Below are positions 46,863 to 56,150 of a stretch of 64,000 bases of DNA, piece after piece. This DNA comes from Solibacillus sp. FSL W7-1464 (GTDB lineage: Bacteria > Bacillota > Bacilli > Bacillales_A > Planococcaceae). The translations under genes were made by a program, and so were the position numbers. The notes beneath the pieces were generated by a model. The model made no database searches. It was not told the origin of the DNA and was given only the letters and a program-made list of their open reading frames with translations. Numbering within the stretch: the stretch's first letter is position 1; every line of letters starts with the position of its first letter. The stretch is taken from contig NZ_JBBORC010000001.1 in NCBI RefSeq assembly GCF_038004425.1, positions 845,001-909,000 of the forward strand, in the 5' to 3' direction.

Positions 46863-47774
46863 TTATTTAGACCTTGAGACCAGCATGATCAAATAACATA
46901 ATAAACCGAATAGAAGTGTGATTAATAACGAATGCATTAATGAGACGAATAAGTGAAGTTTTAATAGGACTACGAGCATGCCGGCAATCACTTGTAAAAT
47001 GACCAGTGAAAGGGCAATTGTCCAGCCCCAGAAAATTATCCGCTGATTTTTGTAGTTTCTGATAACATGGACAGCAATATAGGCAATCCAAATAACGAAG
47101 ACCAACACTGCAAAACGGTGTCCCATCTGAACCCATTCATACATATTGTACGGCATCGTCAATGGCTGATCGTTACGGCAGAACGGCCAGTCCGGACAAA
47201 CAAGACTCGCATCGGTATGACGTACAAGAGCCCCTGTATAAACAACTACATATGAATATAAAGTAACGCAAATAGTATGTATTTTTAATTTCCTGCTCAT
47301 GTACAATCGATCGGCATCAAATTTTTTGTCGACTTCAAATACAATCAAGGTTAGCAGCAGTACTGCCGCAAATGAGATTAATGAAATCCCGAAATGTAAC
47401 GCTAAAATAAAGTCCCCTTGTCCCCACAATACTTGGGCGGCTCCAATGAGGGCCTGAAGAGCAAGGAAGAATAAAGCCAAAAACCCTAAAAGCTTAACTT
47501 CACGAATATGGCCTAGTGCGCGCCATGTCCAAATAACGAGAATGAGAATGAAAATGGATACTGACCCTGTTACAAGACGATGAGAAAATTCTATTAATAC
47601 TTCGGTGGTAATTTCTTTCGGTATTAATGACCCGTTGCAGTCCGGCCAGTTTCTACCACAGCCCAAACCGCTGTCAGTCTTTGTAACTAGTGCTCCACCT
47701 TGAAGGATGAGCAACATGCCGAGGGTAGATAAAACAGCAAACCATTTTAAAAATTTGTAATATTTTTTATGCAT
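46863..47774 (-). CDS. ctaA: Heme A synthase
   Basis: About 303 residues with eight hydrophobic helices. It has GGALVTKTDSGLGCGRNWPDCNG near the N-terminus, IEFSHRLVTG, and the second half with GALVRHTDASLVCPDWPFC and QMGHRFAV. The four His ligands and two Cys pairs are present. It oxidises heme O to heme A in the membrane for cytochrome oxidase. ATG at 47774 has AGGTGA 8 bp upstream; a GTG at 47786 is less likely. It faces away from the cta operon across a long gap. Confidence 0.94.
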   Translation of the reverse strand: MHKKYYKFLKWFAVLSTLGMLLILQGGALVTKTDSGLGCGRNWPDCNGSLIPKEITTEVLIEFSHRLVTGSVSIFILILVIWTWRALGHIREVKLLGFLALFFLALQALIGAAQVLWGQGDFILALHFGISLISFAAVLLLTLIVFEVDKKFDADRLYMSRKLKIHTICVTLYSYVVVYTGALVRHTDASLVCPDWPFCRNDQPLTMPYNMYEWVQMGHRFAVLVFVIWIAYIAVHVIRNYKNQRIIFWGWTIALSLVILQVIAGMLVVLLKLHLFVSLMHSLLITLLFGLLCYLIMLVSRSK

Positions 47775-47786
47775 AAAATAGCTCAC

Positions 47787-48668
47787 CTACTTTAATTTTC
47801 GCTTCGCTACAAAGAGCGTCTCTAATTTTAGATAATAGCGAAAATATCTGAAAAATACAACCGTATTAAGGATTGGATTGTAAACGCAACCATTTTTTCA
47901 CAAATTGTTCATAAATTTTTCTTCTTGCATTCACAAATTTTGGCAAAAAATACATTACTATATAGTTGTTGAAGGAGATTTCTGCATGTTTCGTCATGTT
48001 TGATGTGAAGTAGTTTGAAATTTCATGAAACGTCTAGAAATCCTATCCAAATTTAGATATAGTTATGTTAACGGAATATGCTTACAAATTTGAAAGGAGA
48101 AGTAAGTTATTGGACTCTTTTACCAAAACCCGTCGAACTATAGATATTTTTAGCACAGTTATTCTTTAAGTTTTCTTGCACTTATAAAGATAGACATTGG
48201 TACTTCACATTTACGAAGACTTAAAGAAGAATTGAATGTTTTCTAGATATTTGCTTATTTTTCTAGCAAAATAGTTTAAACTAGAAGTTAGTAGTGAAAT
48301 GGGATATAAGTAAAAATGTCTCAATAATTACAATATCCTGCTTGTTGCGTAAGCGGATTTTTGTAACCGATAGCAGTGACTGCTGTCAGCATGTGGGGAC
48401 TTATAATTTTCTGAGCCATACCATTTAAGTGAAACTTTACTCAAATATATTAGAATTTTCCCAATCGATCTATAAGTTTTTTTACTGGATTGGGAGAACG
48501 GGAGACTAATCAATATTTGAAAATAAAGTGGAGCAGCAATTAGTGGGCGGCTAATTAAATCGGAATTCTTTCAAGTACGGTATTGCGCTGTACAAGAATT
48601 CACATAGACATAACCGCAGTCCTGGTTACACATTAAAATACAACAAAGAAAGAGGGGTTTATTAAGCT
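47787..48668. other. Long gene-free interval between ctaA and ctaC
   Basis: About 880 bp with no protein gene I can support. In B. subtilis the gene ctaB (heme O synthase) starts here; it is absent. Two good ribosome binding sites remain. GAAGGAG leads to a 5-codon frame at 47986. AAAGGAG leads to a 19-codon TTG frame at 48111 reading MDSFTKTRRTIDIFSTVIL. A CCCAATC...GATTGGG stem lies at 48460-48494. It may hold a long 5' leader of ctaC or a decayed gene. Confidence 0.6.
47897..47939. promoter_or_regulatory. Three TTCA(C/T)AAATT boxes, ResD-like
   Basis: TTCACAAATT at 47897, TTCATAAATT at 47908 and TTCACAAATT at 47930, so offsets of 11 and 22 bp, whole helical turns. The complement AATTTGTGAA resembles the TTTGTGAAT-type site of ResD, which in B. 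subtilis activates ctaA and ctaB from this same divergent region. Confidence 0.5.
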
Positions 48669-49739
48669 ATGATGAAAGGGCTTAAAAAATGGCGTTTATT
48701 CTCGTTATTAACAGTAATGACAGTATTCCTTTCAGCATGTGGTGAAGAGTATATCTCGACGCTTCGTCCATCTGGTCAAGTCGGAAAAGAGCAATTAAAC
48801 ATCTTATATTTATCCATAGCTATTATGGCTTTAGTCGTAATTGTCGTATCGACAATTTATTTAGTTGCTTTCTTTAAATTCCGCCGTTCAAAAGTTGGCG
48901 AAGACCATATGCCGAAGCAAGTGGAAGGAAGCCACACGTTAGAGGTGATTTGGACAGTTATTCCAATCATTTTACTATTAGTCTTAGCTGTTCCAACACT
49001 GCACTATACGTATAAATTTTCGAATGTCGCTGCAATGGAAGAGGTAGACGAGAGCGGTAACAAAACTGCACTTACAGTAAATGTTACGGCAAAGTTATAC
49101 TGGTGGGAATTTGAATATCCAAACCAAGGAATTATTACAGCACAGGAACTGGTTGTTCCTACTGATGAAAAAGTATACTTCAACTTAATCGCATCTGATG
49201 TAAAGCACTCTTTCTGGATTCCTGCTATTGGCGGTAAAATGGATACGAACGTTGATGGTATCAACAAATTCTATTTACAGTTTGATAGGGAATCAGCAGG
49301 GCTAAACGATGGTGAAGGTGTGTTCTATGGTAAATGTGCTGAGTTATGTGGTCCTTCACATGCTTTAATGGACTTTAAAGTAAAAGCACTTGAACCGGAA
49401 GCGTTTAACGCTTGGGTTACAGCAATGCAGGCTACTGAAGGTGCTACAGCGGATAAAGAGTCGTCTGATTTAGGTGAAGCAACGTTCGCCAATTCCTGCT
49501 TGGGATGTCATGCAGTATCCGGAGTTGCGGGAAATGGATTAGGTCCTAACTTAACAACTTTCGGTGATCGTAACCGTGTTGCTGGTTTCATGGAACATAC
49601 AGTAGAAAATACGACTGAATGGATTCTTGATCCTGAACCGTATAAACCAGGTAACACAATGACAGGTAAATACGATGTTACTCGGGAAGAAGCGCAAGCA
49701 ATTGCTGAATATTTAATGTCGTTATCAGTTGAAAAGTAA
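48669..49739 (+). CDS. ctaC: Cytochrome c oxidase subunit II with fused cytochrome c (caa3 type)
   Basis: 356 residues. A lipoprotein signal peptide has the lipobox LSAC (Cys24). Two membrane helices follow. The CuA domain has the aromatic YWWEFEYP and the ligand motif CAELCGPSHALM. A C-terminal cytochrome c domain has CLGCH and a Met ligand in GNTM. It accepts electrons from cytochrome c at the outer membrane face. First gene of ctaCDEF. Confidence 0.96.
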   Translation: MMKGLKKWRLFSLLTVMTVFLSACGEEYISTLRPSGQVGKEQLNILYLSIAIMALVVIVVSTIYLVAFFKFRRSKVGEDHMPKQVEGSHTLEVIWTVIPIILLLVLAVPTLHYTYKFSNVAAMEEVDESGNKTALTVNVTAKLYWWEFEYPNQGIITAQELVVPTDEKVYFNLIASDVKHSFWIPAIGGKMDTNVDGINKFYLQFDRESAGLNDGEGVFYGKCAELCGPSHALMDFKVKALEPEAFNAWVTAMQATEGATADKESSDLGEATFANSCLGCHAVSGVAGNGLGPNLTTFGDRNRVAGFMEHTVENTTEWILDPEPYKPGNTMTGKYDVTREEAQAIAEYLMSLSVEK

Positions 49740-49778
49740 TTTATACATTAGAGAGAAACATTGAAGGAGGTTAAAGGT

Positions 49779-51719
49779 GTGAGCTCTGTTACACAGAAAA
49801 AGGGCTTTGGAGCACATGTATGGGACTATTTAACAACGGTCGATCATAAAAAGATCGCAATCATGTATTTAGCAGCCGGTACTCTGTTCTTCGCAATTGC
49901 AGGTTTTGAAGCGTTACTGATGCGTATTCAATTAATGTTCCCTGAAAGTACATTCATTTCTGCAGGCCTATTTAACGAACTATTAACGATGCACGGCACA
50001 ACGATGCTATTCTTAGCAGCAACACCAATAATATTTGCCTTTATGAATGCGGTCGTACCACTTCAAATTGGTGCACGTGACGTTGCATTCCCGTTTTTAA
50101 ACTCATTAGGTTTTTGGCTATTCTTTATTGGTGCAGTATTCCTTCACCTTTCATTCTTTTTAGGTGGGGCACCTGATGCAGGTTGGACTTCTTATGCATC
50201 ATTATCTTTATATTCACCGGGCCATGGTATTGACTTCTATATTCTTGGTCTGCAAATTTCGGGTGCAGGTACGCTGATTTCAGGTATTAACTTCATCGTA
50301 ACAATCATTACGATGCGTGCGCCGGGTATGACGTTCATGCGTATGCCTTTATTTACTTGGACAACTTTAGTAGCAAGTTCACTAATTTTATTCGCATTCC
50401 CTCCACTTACTGGCGGATTGTTCTTAATGTTAGTTGACCGTATGTTTGGGGCAAATTTCTTTGATCATACAATGGGTGGTAATACAATTATTTGGGAGCA
50501 CTTATTCTGGATTTTCGGTCACCCTGAAGTATACATTTTAGTATTGCCGGCATTCGGTTTATTCTCGGAAATTATTCCGGTTTTCGCTCGTAAGCGTTTG
50601 TTCGGATACTCATCAATGGTATTCGCTACGATTTTAATCGGTTTCCTAGGGTTCATGGTATGGGCCCACCACATGTTCACGGTTGGTTTAGGTGCTACTG
50701 CGAACGCAATTTTCGCTGTTGCAACAATGGCGATCGCTGTTCCGACAGGGATGAAAGTATTCAACTGGATTCTGACAATTTGGGGCGGTTCGATTAAAGT
50801 TACGGTTCCGATGCTTTATGCACTTGGATTTATCCCGTCATTCGTTGCGGGAGGGGTTACAGGGGTAATGCAGGCAACTGCACCACTTGACTACCAGCTT
50901 CATGATTCCTACTTTATCGTTGCGCATTTCCACTACGTAATCGTAGGTGGTATCGTTACAGGATTATTCGGGTCAGCGCATTTCTACTGGCCGATTATGT
51001 TTAACCGTGCATTAAATCCTAAACTGGGAATGATTACTTTCTGGATGTTCTTTATCGGATTCCATTTAACATTCTTCATCCAGCATTTCTTAGGATTAAT
51101 GGGTATGCCACGTCGTGTATTCACTTACATGGAAGGGCAAGGTTGGGATGCATTCAACTTTATCTCGTCAATCGGTGCTATTATGATGGGAATCGGGGTA
51201 GTATTATTAGTAATCGATGCAATATTATCGATTAAATCTGAACCGGTTAACCGTCGTGATTACTGGGGCGATGGCCGTTCACTTGAGTGGGCGCTTGAAA
51301 CACCGCTGCCATTCTATAACTTTAAACAAACACCACTTATTCGTGGTTACGATCCTTATTGGATTGAAAAAGAAGAAGGCAACAAAGAAGGTATGGTTTA
51401 TGCTGAGCCATTAGGTGAAATTCATATGCCAAACAATTCAATATTGCCATTCATTATGTCAATCGGAATGATGATTGCCGCATTTGGTGCTCTATACAGC
51501 CCATGGGGAGATCAAGTTCAGGCTGGTACAGCTACAGGTACAACACCTGCCATCTCTTTAGCATTGATGATCGGTGGTCTTGGATTAACAATTGCATGTA
51601 TGATCATTCGTTCGTTTAAAGACGATTTAGGATTCCATGTGACAGTTCCGGAAATTGAACAAGTGGAAGCGGATTTAGCTCACTACCGTGCAACAGGTAA
51701 TAAAGGGGGTATCAAGTAA
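49779..51719 (+). CDS. ctaD: Cytochrome c oxidase subunit I
   Basis: About 646 residues with over 12 helices. The heme-copper motifs are TMHGTTMLF-type MHGT, WEHLFWIFGHPEVYIL (CuB His-Tyr) and HDSYFIVAHFHYV. It binds heme a and the a3/CuB centre and pumps protons. GTG start at 49779 has GAAGGAGG 8 bp upstream, preferred over the TTG at 49761. The stop overlaps the ctaE start (TAATG). Confidence 0.97.
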   Translation: MSSVTQKKGFGAHVWDYLTTVDHKKIAIMYLAAGTLFFAIAGFEALLMRIQLMFPESTFISAGLFNELLTMHGTTMLFLAATPIIFAFMNAVVPLQIGARDVAFPFLNSLGFWLFFIGAVFLHLSFFLGGAPDAGWTSYASLSLYSPGHGIDFYILGLQISGAGTLISGINFIVTIITMRAPGMTFMRMPLFTWTTLVASSLILFAFPPLTGGLFLMLVDRMFGANFFDHTMGGNTIIWEHLFWIFGHPEVYILVLPAFGLFSEIIPVFARKRLFGYSSMVFATILIGFLGFMVWAHHMFTVGLGATANAIFAVATMAIAVPTGMKVFNWILTIWGGSIKVTVPMLYALGFIPSFVAGGVTGVMQATAPLDYQLHDSYFIVAHFHYVIVGGIVTGLFGSAHFYWPIMFNRALNPKLGMITFWMFFIGFHLTFFIQHFLGLMGMPRRVFTYMEGQGWDAFNFISSIGAIMMGIGVVLLVIDAILSIKSEPVNRRDYWGDGRSLEWALETPLPFYNFKQTPLIRGYDPYWIEKEEGNKEGMVYAEPLGEIHMPNNSILPFIMSIGMMIAAFGALYSPWGDQVQAGTATGTTPAISLALMIGGLGLTIACMIIRSFKDDLGFHVTVPEIEQVEADLAHYRATGNKGGIK

Positions 51720-52345
51720 TGGATCTTAATCAAAAATTTACTCCACAAACTTGGCCGAAACACCCTGAACAAGCTACTTTAGAAGGGAAAAACAAGTTAG
51801 TTGGACTTTGGATTTTCCTGGCATCGGATACAGTATTATTCGCGAGTGTATTTGCTACATATATCGCGCTTAAAGATAGCGGTCCGGCAGGGATGGAATT
51901 TTCGGCAAAGGGACTTTATGAATTACCGTTGGCGTTTGTGATGACAATGTTATTATTAACATCTTCATTAACATCTGTATATGCGATGTACCATATGAGA
52001 AACTTTAACTATTCCGGTGTTCGTACATGGATGGGGATTACAGTTTTATTAGGTCTGGGCTTCCTGGCATTGGAAATCTATGAATTCCAGCACTATGTAC
52101 ACATCGGGTTTGGTTATACACAATCGGCGTTCTCTTCTGCGTTCTTTACGCTGGTAGGGATGCACGGTCTGCATGTAATTATCGGGTTAGTATGGATTAC
52201 AGGATTAATCATCCGCAATAGTGGCCGTGGGTTGAACTTATACAACGCACCGAAGTTCTTTGCAGCTTCACTGTACTGGCACTTCATTGACGTTGTTTGG
52301 GTATTCATTTTCACGGTAGTCTATCTGATGGGAGTGGTTGGATAA
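51719..52345 (+). CDS. ctaE: Cytochrome c oxidase subunit III
   Basis: 208 residues, five helices, with GLWIFLASDTVLFASVFATY, GMHGLHVIIGL and YWHFIDVVWVFIFTVVYL. Its start overlaps the ctaD stop, and ctaF starts directly after its stop, so translation is coupled. Confidence 0.96.
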   Translation: MDLNQKFTPQTWPKHPEQATLEGKNKLVGLWIFLASDTVLFASVFATYIALKDSGPAGMEFSAKGLYELPLAFVMTMLLLTSSLTSVYAMYHMRNFNYSGVRTWMGITVLLGLGFLALEIYEFQHYVHIGFGYTQSAFSSAFFTLVGMHGLHVIIGLVWITGLIIRNSGRGLNLYNAPKFFAASLYWHFIDVVWVFIFTVVYLMGVVG

Positions 52346-52690
52346 ATGGGACACGAAACTCATGTAGAAGTACGTACTCAGGCACAATTCGAATATGACC
52401 GAGAACATGCCAAAGCGCATATGCGTAAACAAGTAGTAAACTTTGCGATCATGATTTTCCTGACTTTTATCGCATTTGCCGCTGTACTGGCTGACTTTGC
52501 TCCAACATTTATCATTCCGATTATTTTATTATTGGCTGGAGTACAAGTAGTGCTGCAACTTTATGCTTTTATGCACTTGGAAGATCGCACGACACATATG
52601 GTTGGTGTAATTGAGTTCTTCATCTGGAGTGCAGCCTTCATCGCGTTCACGTTCTTCCTGGCGTTTACGACAATTATTTGGTGGGGTTAA
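52346..52690 (+). CDS. ctaF: Cytochrome c oxidase subunit IV
   Basis: 114 residues with three helices (VVNFAIMIFLTFIAFAAVLA, FIIPIILLLAGVQVVLQLYAF, FFIWSAAFIAFTFFLAFTTI). Small structural subunit of the Bacillus oxidase. Last gene of ctaCDEF before a terminator. Confidence 0.93.
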   Translation: MGHETHVEVRTQAQFEYDREHAKAHMRKQVVNFAIMIFLTFIAFAAVLADFAPTFIIPIILLLAGVQVVLQLYAFMHLEDRTTHMVGVIEFFIWSAAFIAFTFFLAFTTIIWWG

Positions 52691-52704
52691 TCGCATAACA
52701 AATG

Positions 52705-52739
52705 ACGTCCTTAGCAGATGCTGGGGACGTTTTTTGTTT
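52705..52739 (+). terminator. Terminator of ctaCDEF
   Basis: ACGTCC and GGACGT stem enclosing AGC-AGAT-GCT, followed by a T-rich tail. Confidence 0.75.
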
Positions 52740-52912
52740 TCGAGCTCAGTTGCAAGTAAGATAGATTCAGGTACATAAAAATTAAGGAAACTTTTTAAGT
52801 TAAACACACTTATTTAGAAGGGAAAGTTGACTCTGCTTCATTTTAAGTATTGGACAAACTAACCTGTATAGAAAATACATGTTTGATTCAAGCAATTGTC
52901 ATAGTTCTTTCA

Positions 52913-52941
52913 TTGAAGTTGGAGAAATTGCCATCTATAAT
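52913..52941 (+). promoter_or_regulatory. Sigma-A promoter of ctaG
   Basis: TTGAAG (52913-52918), 17 bp, TATAAT (52936-52941), about 30 bp before the ctaG start. Confidence 0.7.
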
Positions 52942-52973
52942 AAAACTACTGATGTTTAAAGGAGCATGGTCAT

Positions 52974-53885
52974 ATGCCAATAAGTATATTCGGTTTTCAA
53001 GCATTATGGAGCCCATATTTACTCGGGTGTTTACTACTCGTAACGGCTTTTTATTTTTTACTGACCGTTACATGGCGTGAAAAGTTTAAAGTGAGTGAAC
53101 CATTAAAGAATAGTGAAGCGGCTTATTTTATACTGGGGATTATTTCTTTTTATATTATTAAAGGATCTCCAATTGATTTGCTTGGTCATATTATGTTTAC
53201 GATGCATATGACGCAAATGGCATTTTTATTATTATTAGTGCCGATATTCTTTATAAAAGGAATTCCATGGTGGGTTTGGAAAGTAGTTGTGGAAGCACCG
53301 GTTATGCGGACAATTTTTGCTGTTTTCACAAAACCGCTCGTTTCTATCATCTTCTTTATCGGCTTGTTTTCGGTCTACCATTTACCATCCGTATTTGACA
53401 CGATTAAATTAAATGAAATATACCATCTGGCTTATACAGCAATTTTATTTATTTCTGCAATTTTTATGTACTGGCCATTATTGAATAATGTTGAGGGTCA
53501 GCATGAAATGAAGAATATGACTAAATTGGCGTATATTGCCTCGAACGCAGTTTTGATAACACCGGCCTGTGCGCTTATTATATTTGCTTCGAGCCCAATG
53601 TACGGTACATACAGTGATGGTGACATGTGGCTGAAGGCGATGGAATTATGTGTCCCTTCTTCAACGTTGTCCGGACTTACTTTATCCGGTCCCGAGCTGT
53701 TCTCAAGTATGGATTTATTGAGCGATCAGCAAGTTGGCGGCGTTTTGATGAAAATCATCCAGGAAATTATATTTGGGGTTATTTTATTTAAAATTTTCCG
53801 TAAGTGGTGGAATACAGAGCGTTCAAATCAGCAGGAAATTACAGATAATGCTTTAAAAGAGTTTCAAAATAGAACGCAGTACTAA
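52974..53885 (+). CDS. ctaG: Cytochrome oxidase assembly factor CtaG
   Basis: 303 residues with seven hydrophobic helices. It has MPISIFGFQALWSPYLLG, DLLGHIMFTMHMTQM and FMYWPLLNNV, typical of caa3-type CtaG (Pfam caa3_CtaG), needed to form active cytochrome caa3, probably through copper delivery. AAAGGAG lies 8-9 bp upstream, and it has its own promoter. Confidence 0.95.
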   Translation: MPISIFGFQALWSPYLLGCLLLVTAFYFLLTVTWREKFKVSEPLKNSEAAYFILGIISFYIIKGSPIDLLGHIMFTMHMTQMAFLLLLVPIFFIKGIPWWVWKVVVEAPVMRTIFAVFTKPLVSIIFFIGLFSVYHLPSVFDTIKLNEIYHLAYTAILFISAIFMYWPLLNNVEGQHEMKNMTKLAYIASNAVLITPACALIIFASSPMYGTYSDGDMWLKAMELCVPSSTLSGLTLSGPELFSSMDLLSDQQVGGVLMKIIQEIIFGVILFKIFRKWWNTERSNQQEITDNALKEFQNRTQY

Positions 53886-53971
53886 TAAGATGTTAAACTG
53901 TGAACAATTGGAGCAATCAACATAGTAATGTTGTTCATCTTGATAGATTAAGTAAGAATGGAGATTTTAAA

Positions 53972-54433
53972 ATGAATTTACCTATATTACCCACTATAAG
54001 CACGACGTTTATTGTCCTTAGTGCAGTGCTCGTAGCAATTGGATGGGTATTGATTGCAAAGAGAAATGTGGAAGCACATAGAAAAGTAATGTTGGCAGCG
54101 GGTGTATCGGCACTGGCATTCTTTATCATTTATGTATCACGTACTGTCTTCATTGGTAATACAGCCTTTGGTGGACCGGATGAGCTGAAAATATATTACA
54201 CAGTCTTTTTAGTTTTCCATATAACATTGGCGACAGTTGGGGCGGTATTCGGTTTGACAAGTATAATTTCAGGACTTAAATCCAAGCTGAAATTACACCG
54301 CAAAATTGGTGCGATTACAAGTATAATTTGGTTCTTCGTAGCGATTACCGGGGTTATTGTGTATTCACTGCTTTACATTATTTATGAGGGCGGCGAAACA
54401 ACGTCTGTTTTTAAAGCAATTTTAGGATTTTAA
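53972..54433 (+). CDS. DUF420 membrane protein (YozB-like)
   Basis: About 153 residues, four to five helices, with NVEAHRKVMLAAGVSALAFFIIYVSR and KLHRKIGAITSIIWFFVAITGVIVY. DUF420 proteins share His positions with cytochrome-type membrane proteins and often sit next to ctaG, as here; a role in oxidase biogenesis is inferred. ATG at 53972 has GGAG 8 bp upstream; 24 more codons of open frame precede it. Confidence 0.87.
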   Translation: MNLPILPTISTTFIVLSAVLVAIGWVLIAKRNVEAHRKVMLAAGVSALAFFIIYVSRTVFIGNTAFGGPDELKIYYTVFLVFHITLATVGAVFGLTSIISGLKSKLKLHRKIGAITSIIWFFVAITGVIVYSLLYIIYEGGETTSVFKAILGF

Positions 54434-54438
54434 ATTTG

Positions 54439-54473
54439 AAGGCTTCCTATACTTTGATATAGGGAGCTTTTTT
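54439..54473 (+). terminator. Terminator of the ctaG-DUF420 unit
   Basis: GCTTCCTATA and TATAGGGAGC arms with one G-T pair, then six T. Confidence 0.82.
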
Positions 54474-54481
54474 GGCAAATA

Positions 54482-54511
54482 AAAAAAGCTGGGTTGGATT
54501 GCCAGCTTTTA
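54482..54511 (-). terminator. Terminator of the YugN-like gene
   Basis: AAAAGCTGG (54484-54492) and CCAGCTTTT (54502-54510); T run on the minus strand. Confidence 0.8.
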
Positions 54512-54517
54512 AAGGGA

Positions 54518-54874
54518 TTAAATACCGTATGCTGAAAGCTCTCTGCGAACATCTGCCAGTACTTTTTCACATTCTTTTACAAGATGTCCCGGGAATACTT
54601 CATCTGTGTATTCAACACCGTGTGGATAATAGTATTTTCCAATTGCAGGTTTGTTGATGTTTAAAGTTGCATTATGTGCACCTACATCACCAGATACTGC
54701 ATTACAAAAAACACGTAAATAGAAACGACCTTCACGTACATCATAGCAACGGTCAAATGTCATACGGTCATAGTCCCATGCACCGTGGCATTCTAAACCG
54801 AATTTGCCCATTACTGTCGTTAAAACTTCTTGATCAACTTTAACATGTTCGAGTTGTGTGTTTTCAAAATACAT
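54518..54874 (-). CDS. ylbA: YugN-like protein (YlbA)
   Basis: 118 residues from ATG with GGGAGG 8 bp upstream. Features MYFENTQLEHVKVDQEVL, CHGAWDYDRMTFDRCYDV, GDVGAHNATLNI and YYYPHGVEYTDEVFP, the YugN-like pattern. Function unknown. Located between ctaG and ylbC as ylbA is in B. subtilis; the symbol rests on that synteny. Confidence 0.8.
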   Translation of the reverse strand: MYFENTQLEHVKVDQEVLTTVMGKFGLECHGAWDYDRMTFDRCYDVREGRFYLRVFCNAVSGDVGAHNATLNINKPAIGKYYYPHGVEYTDEVFPGHLVKECEKVLADVRRELSAYGI

Positions 54875-54960
54875 TTCTATATCCTCCCTTTGCCTATCGT
54901 ACATAAGTTTACGGTCAATTCTAATAATAGAACAAAATGGTAATTGATGCAATGACAACA

Positions 54961-54990
54961 TTGTGTCATAGAGTCCAAAATTGGTATAAT
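54961..54990 (+). promoter_or_regulatory. Putative promoter of ylbC
   Basis: TTGTGT (54961-54966), 18 bp, TATAAT (54985-54990), preceded by TGG (extended -10). Confidence 0.6.
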
Positions 54991-55023
54991 TATACTAACT
55001 GAAAAAAGTGTTGGAGGATTTTA

Positions 55024-56073
55024 ATGAAAGTTTTATTTCGCATATTGATTATTGCAACTTGTATCGGGATTGTCGTTTATTATTCAAATGAAGAGTCCTC
55101 TCAAACCGAATTATTGGAAGGCCCACCGAGCATTACGAAACCGGTAATCGAACTGGAACCTTCCCTACCAACTGAACAGTACCTTCCGCGACCAGCTACA
55201 GGTATTTCCACATTAATTGGAAAAACATCAAAGGAAGTATTGGAAACATATAGTACTCCGAAGCGAATCGATCCATCGGAATACGGGTATGAATGGTGGA
55301 TCTATGATACTGATACTGGACTGATAATGGTCAGTATAAAGGAAGATCGTGTAAATCAGATTTATACAAATAATAATAAATTCGATATTGAACCTTTTGT
55401 AATCGGAGAGCCTTTGGATGATATTTATCGTACGACAGTGCTGGGGCAGGAAATAACGGTCGAACTCGCTGATAATATTTATATATTTGCAATGAATGAA
55501 CAAGATTTACATGATCGCATTTTAGTGAAATACGATAATCTATATGCGCAATTATACATAGATCATGAAACGAATCAGCTTTACAGTGTCCGTTTTCTGG
55601 ATGGGGAAACGCTTGTTTTACATAAGCCGTATGAGATGCAGTTTATAGGGGAGCTTTATGAAGCAAGTACACCGTCAAGCTATATGCAAATTGATATTAA
55701 TTTGGCCAACAGGAGACAATTGACGGATTTGGCAAATTCCTTACGGATGCAATATGAATTGCCGTCTTTACTTCCTTCAGATACGCTCGCTTCATTGGCG
55801 GATTATAATAGTGAACATATGTTTTTGGGAATGATGGATTCTCAAGTGACAGATAATGAATATAAGATTGAAGAACAGTTGAATGAAGGACAGCAGAATT
55901 ATGAGCGGCATGGAGTCAATGTGGCAACTAATTATAAAGATGCCATTGAGGTTATTCATGGCTGGATAAACTCGAAAGAACACAGGACATTGCTTATGGA
56001 TGAGGAATTTACGCATATCGGTTCTGGAGCTTTTATGAATTACTATACACAACTGTATGTAAAGCAAAAATAA
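55024..56073 (+). CDS. ylbC: CAP-domain protein YlbC
   Basis: 349 residues. A short N-terminal membrane anchor (VLFRILIIATCIGIVVYYS) and a Pro-rich linker lead to a CAP-associated N-terminal domain (IGKTSKEVLETYSTPKRID, WWIYDTDTGLIMVSI). A C-terminal CAP/SCP domain follows with LADYNSEHMFLGMMDS and VIHGWINSKEHRTLLMDEEFTHIG. YlbC in B. subtilis has the same architecture. Extracellular, function unknown. Terminator follows. Confidence 0.88.
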   Translation: MKVLFRILIIATCIGIVVYYSNEESSQTELLEGPPSITKPVIELEPSLPTEQYLPRPATGISTLIGKTSKEVLETYSTPKRIDPSEYGYEWWIYDTDTGLIMVSIKEDRVNQIYTNNNKFDIEPFVIGEPLDDIYRTTVLGQEITVELADNIYIFAMNEQDLHDRILVKYDNLYAQLYIDHETNQLYSVRFLDGETLVLHKPYEMQFIGELYEASTPSSYMQIDINLANRRQLTDLANSLRMQYELPSLLPSDTLASLADYNSEHMFLGMMDSQVTDNEYKIEEQLNEGQQNYERHGVNVATNYKDAIEVIHGWINSKEHRTLLMDEEFTHIGSGAFMNYYTQLYVKQK

Positions 56074-56090
56074 AAATAAATTGAAAATTA

Positions 56091-56119
56091 AACGCTGCGA
56101 AATGTAGCGTTTTTTTTTT
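56091..56119 (+). terminator. Terminator of ylbC
   Basis: AACGCT and AGCGTT arms around GCGAAATGT, followed by T10. Confidence 0.75.
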
Positions 56120-56150
56120 GTCTTCATAAAGTATGGTAAGGAGTGAAACC

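Noticed and set aside
52850-53080. A 76-codon frame upstream of and into ctaG
   Set aside because: Overlaps ctaG in another frame, covers its promoter and lacks a ribosome binding site.
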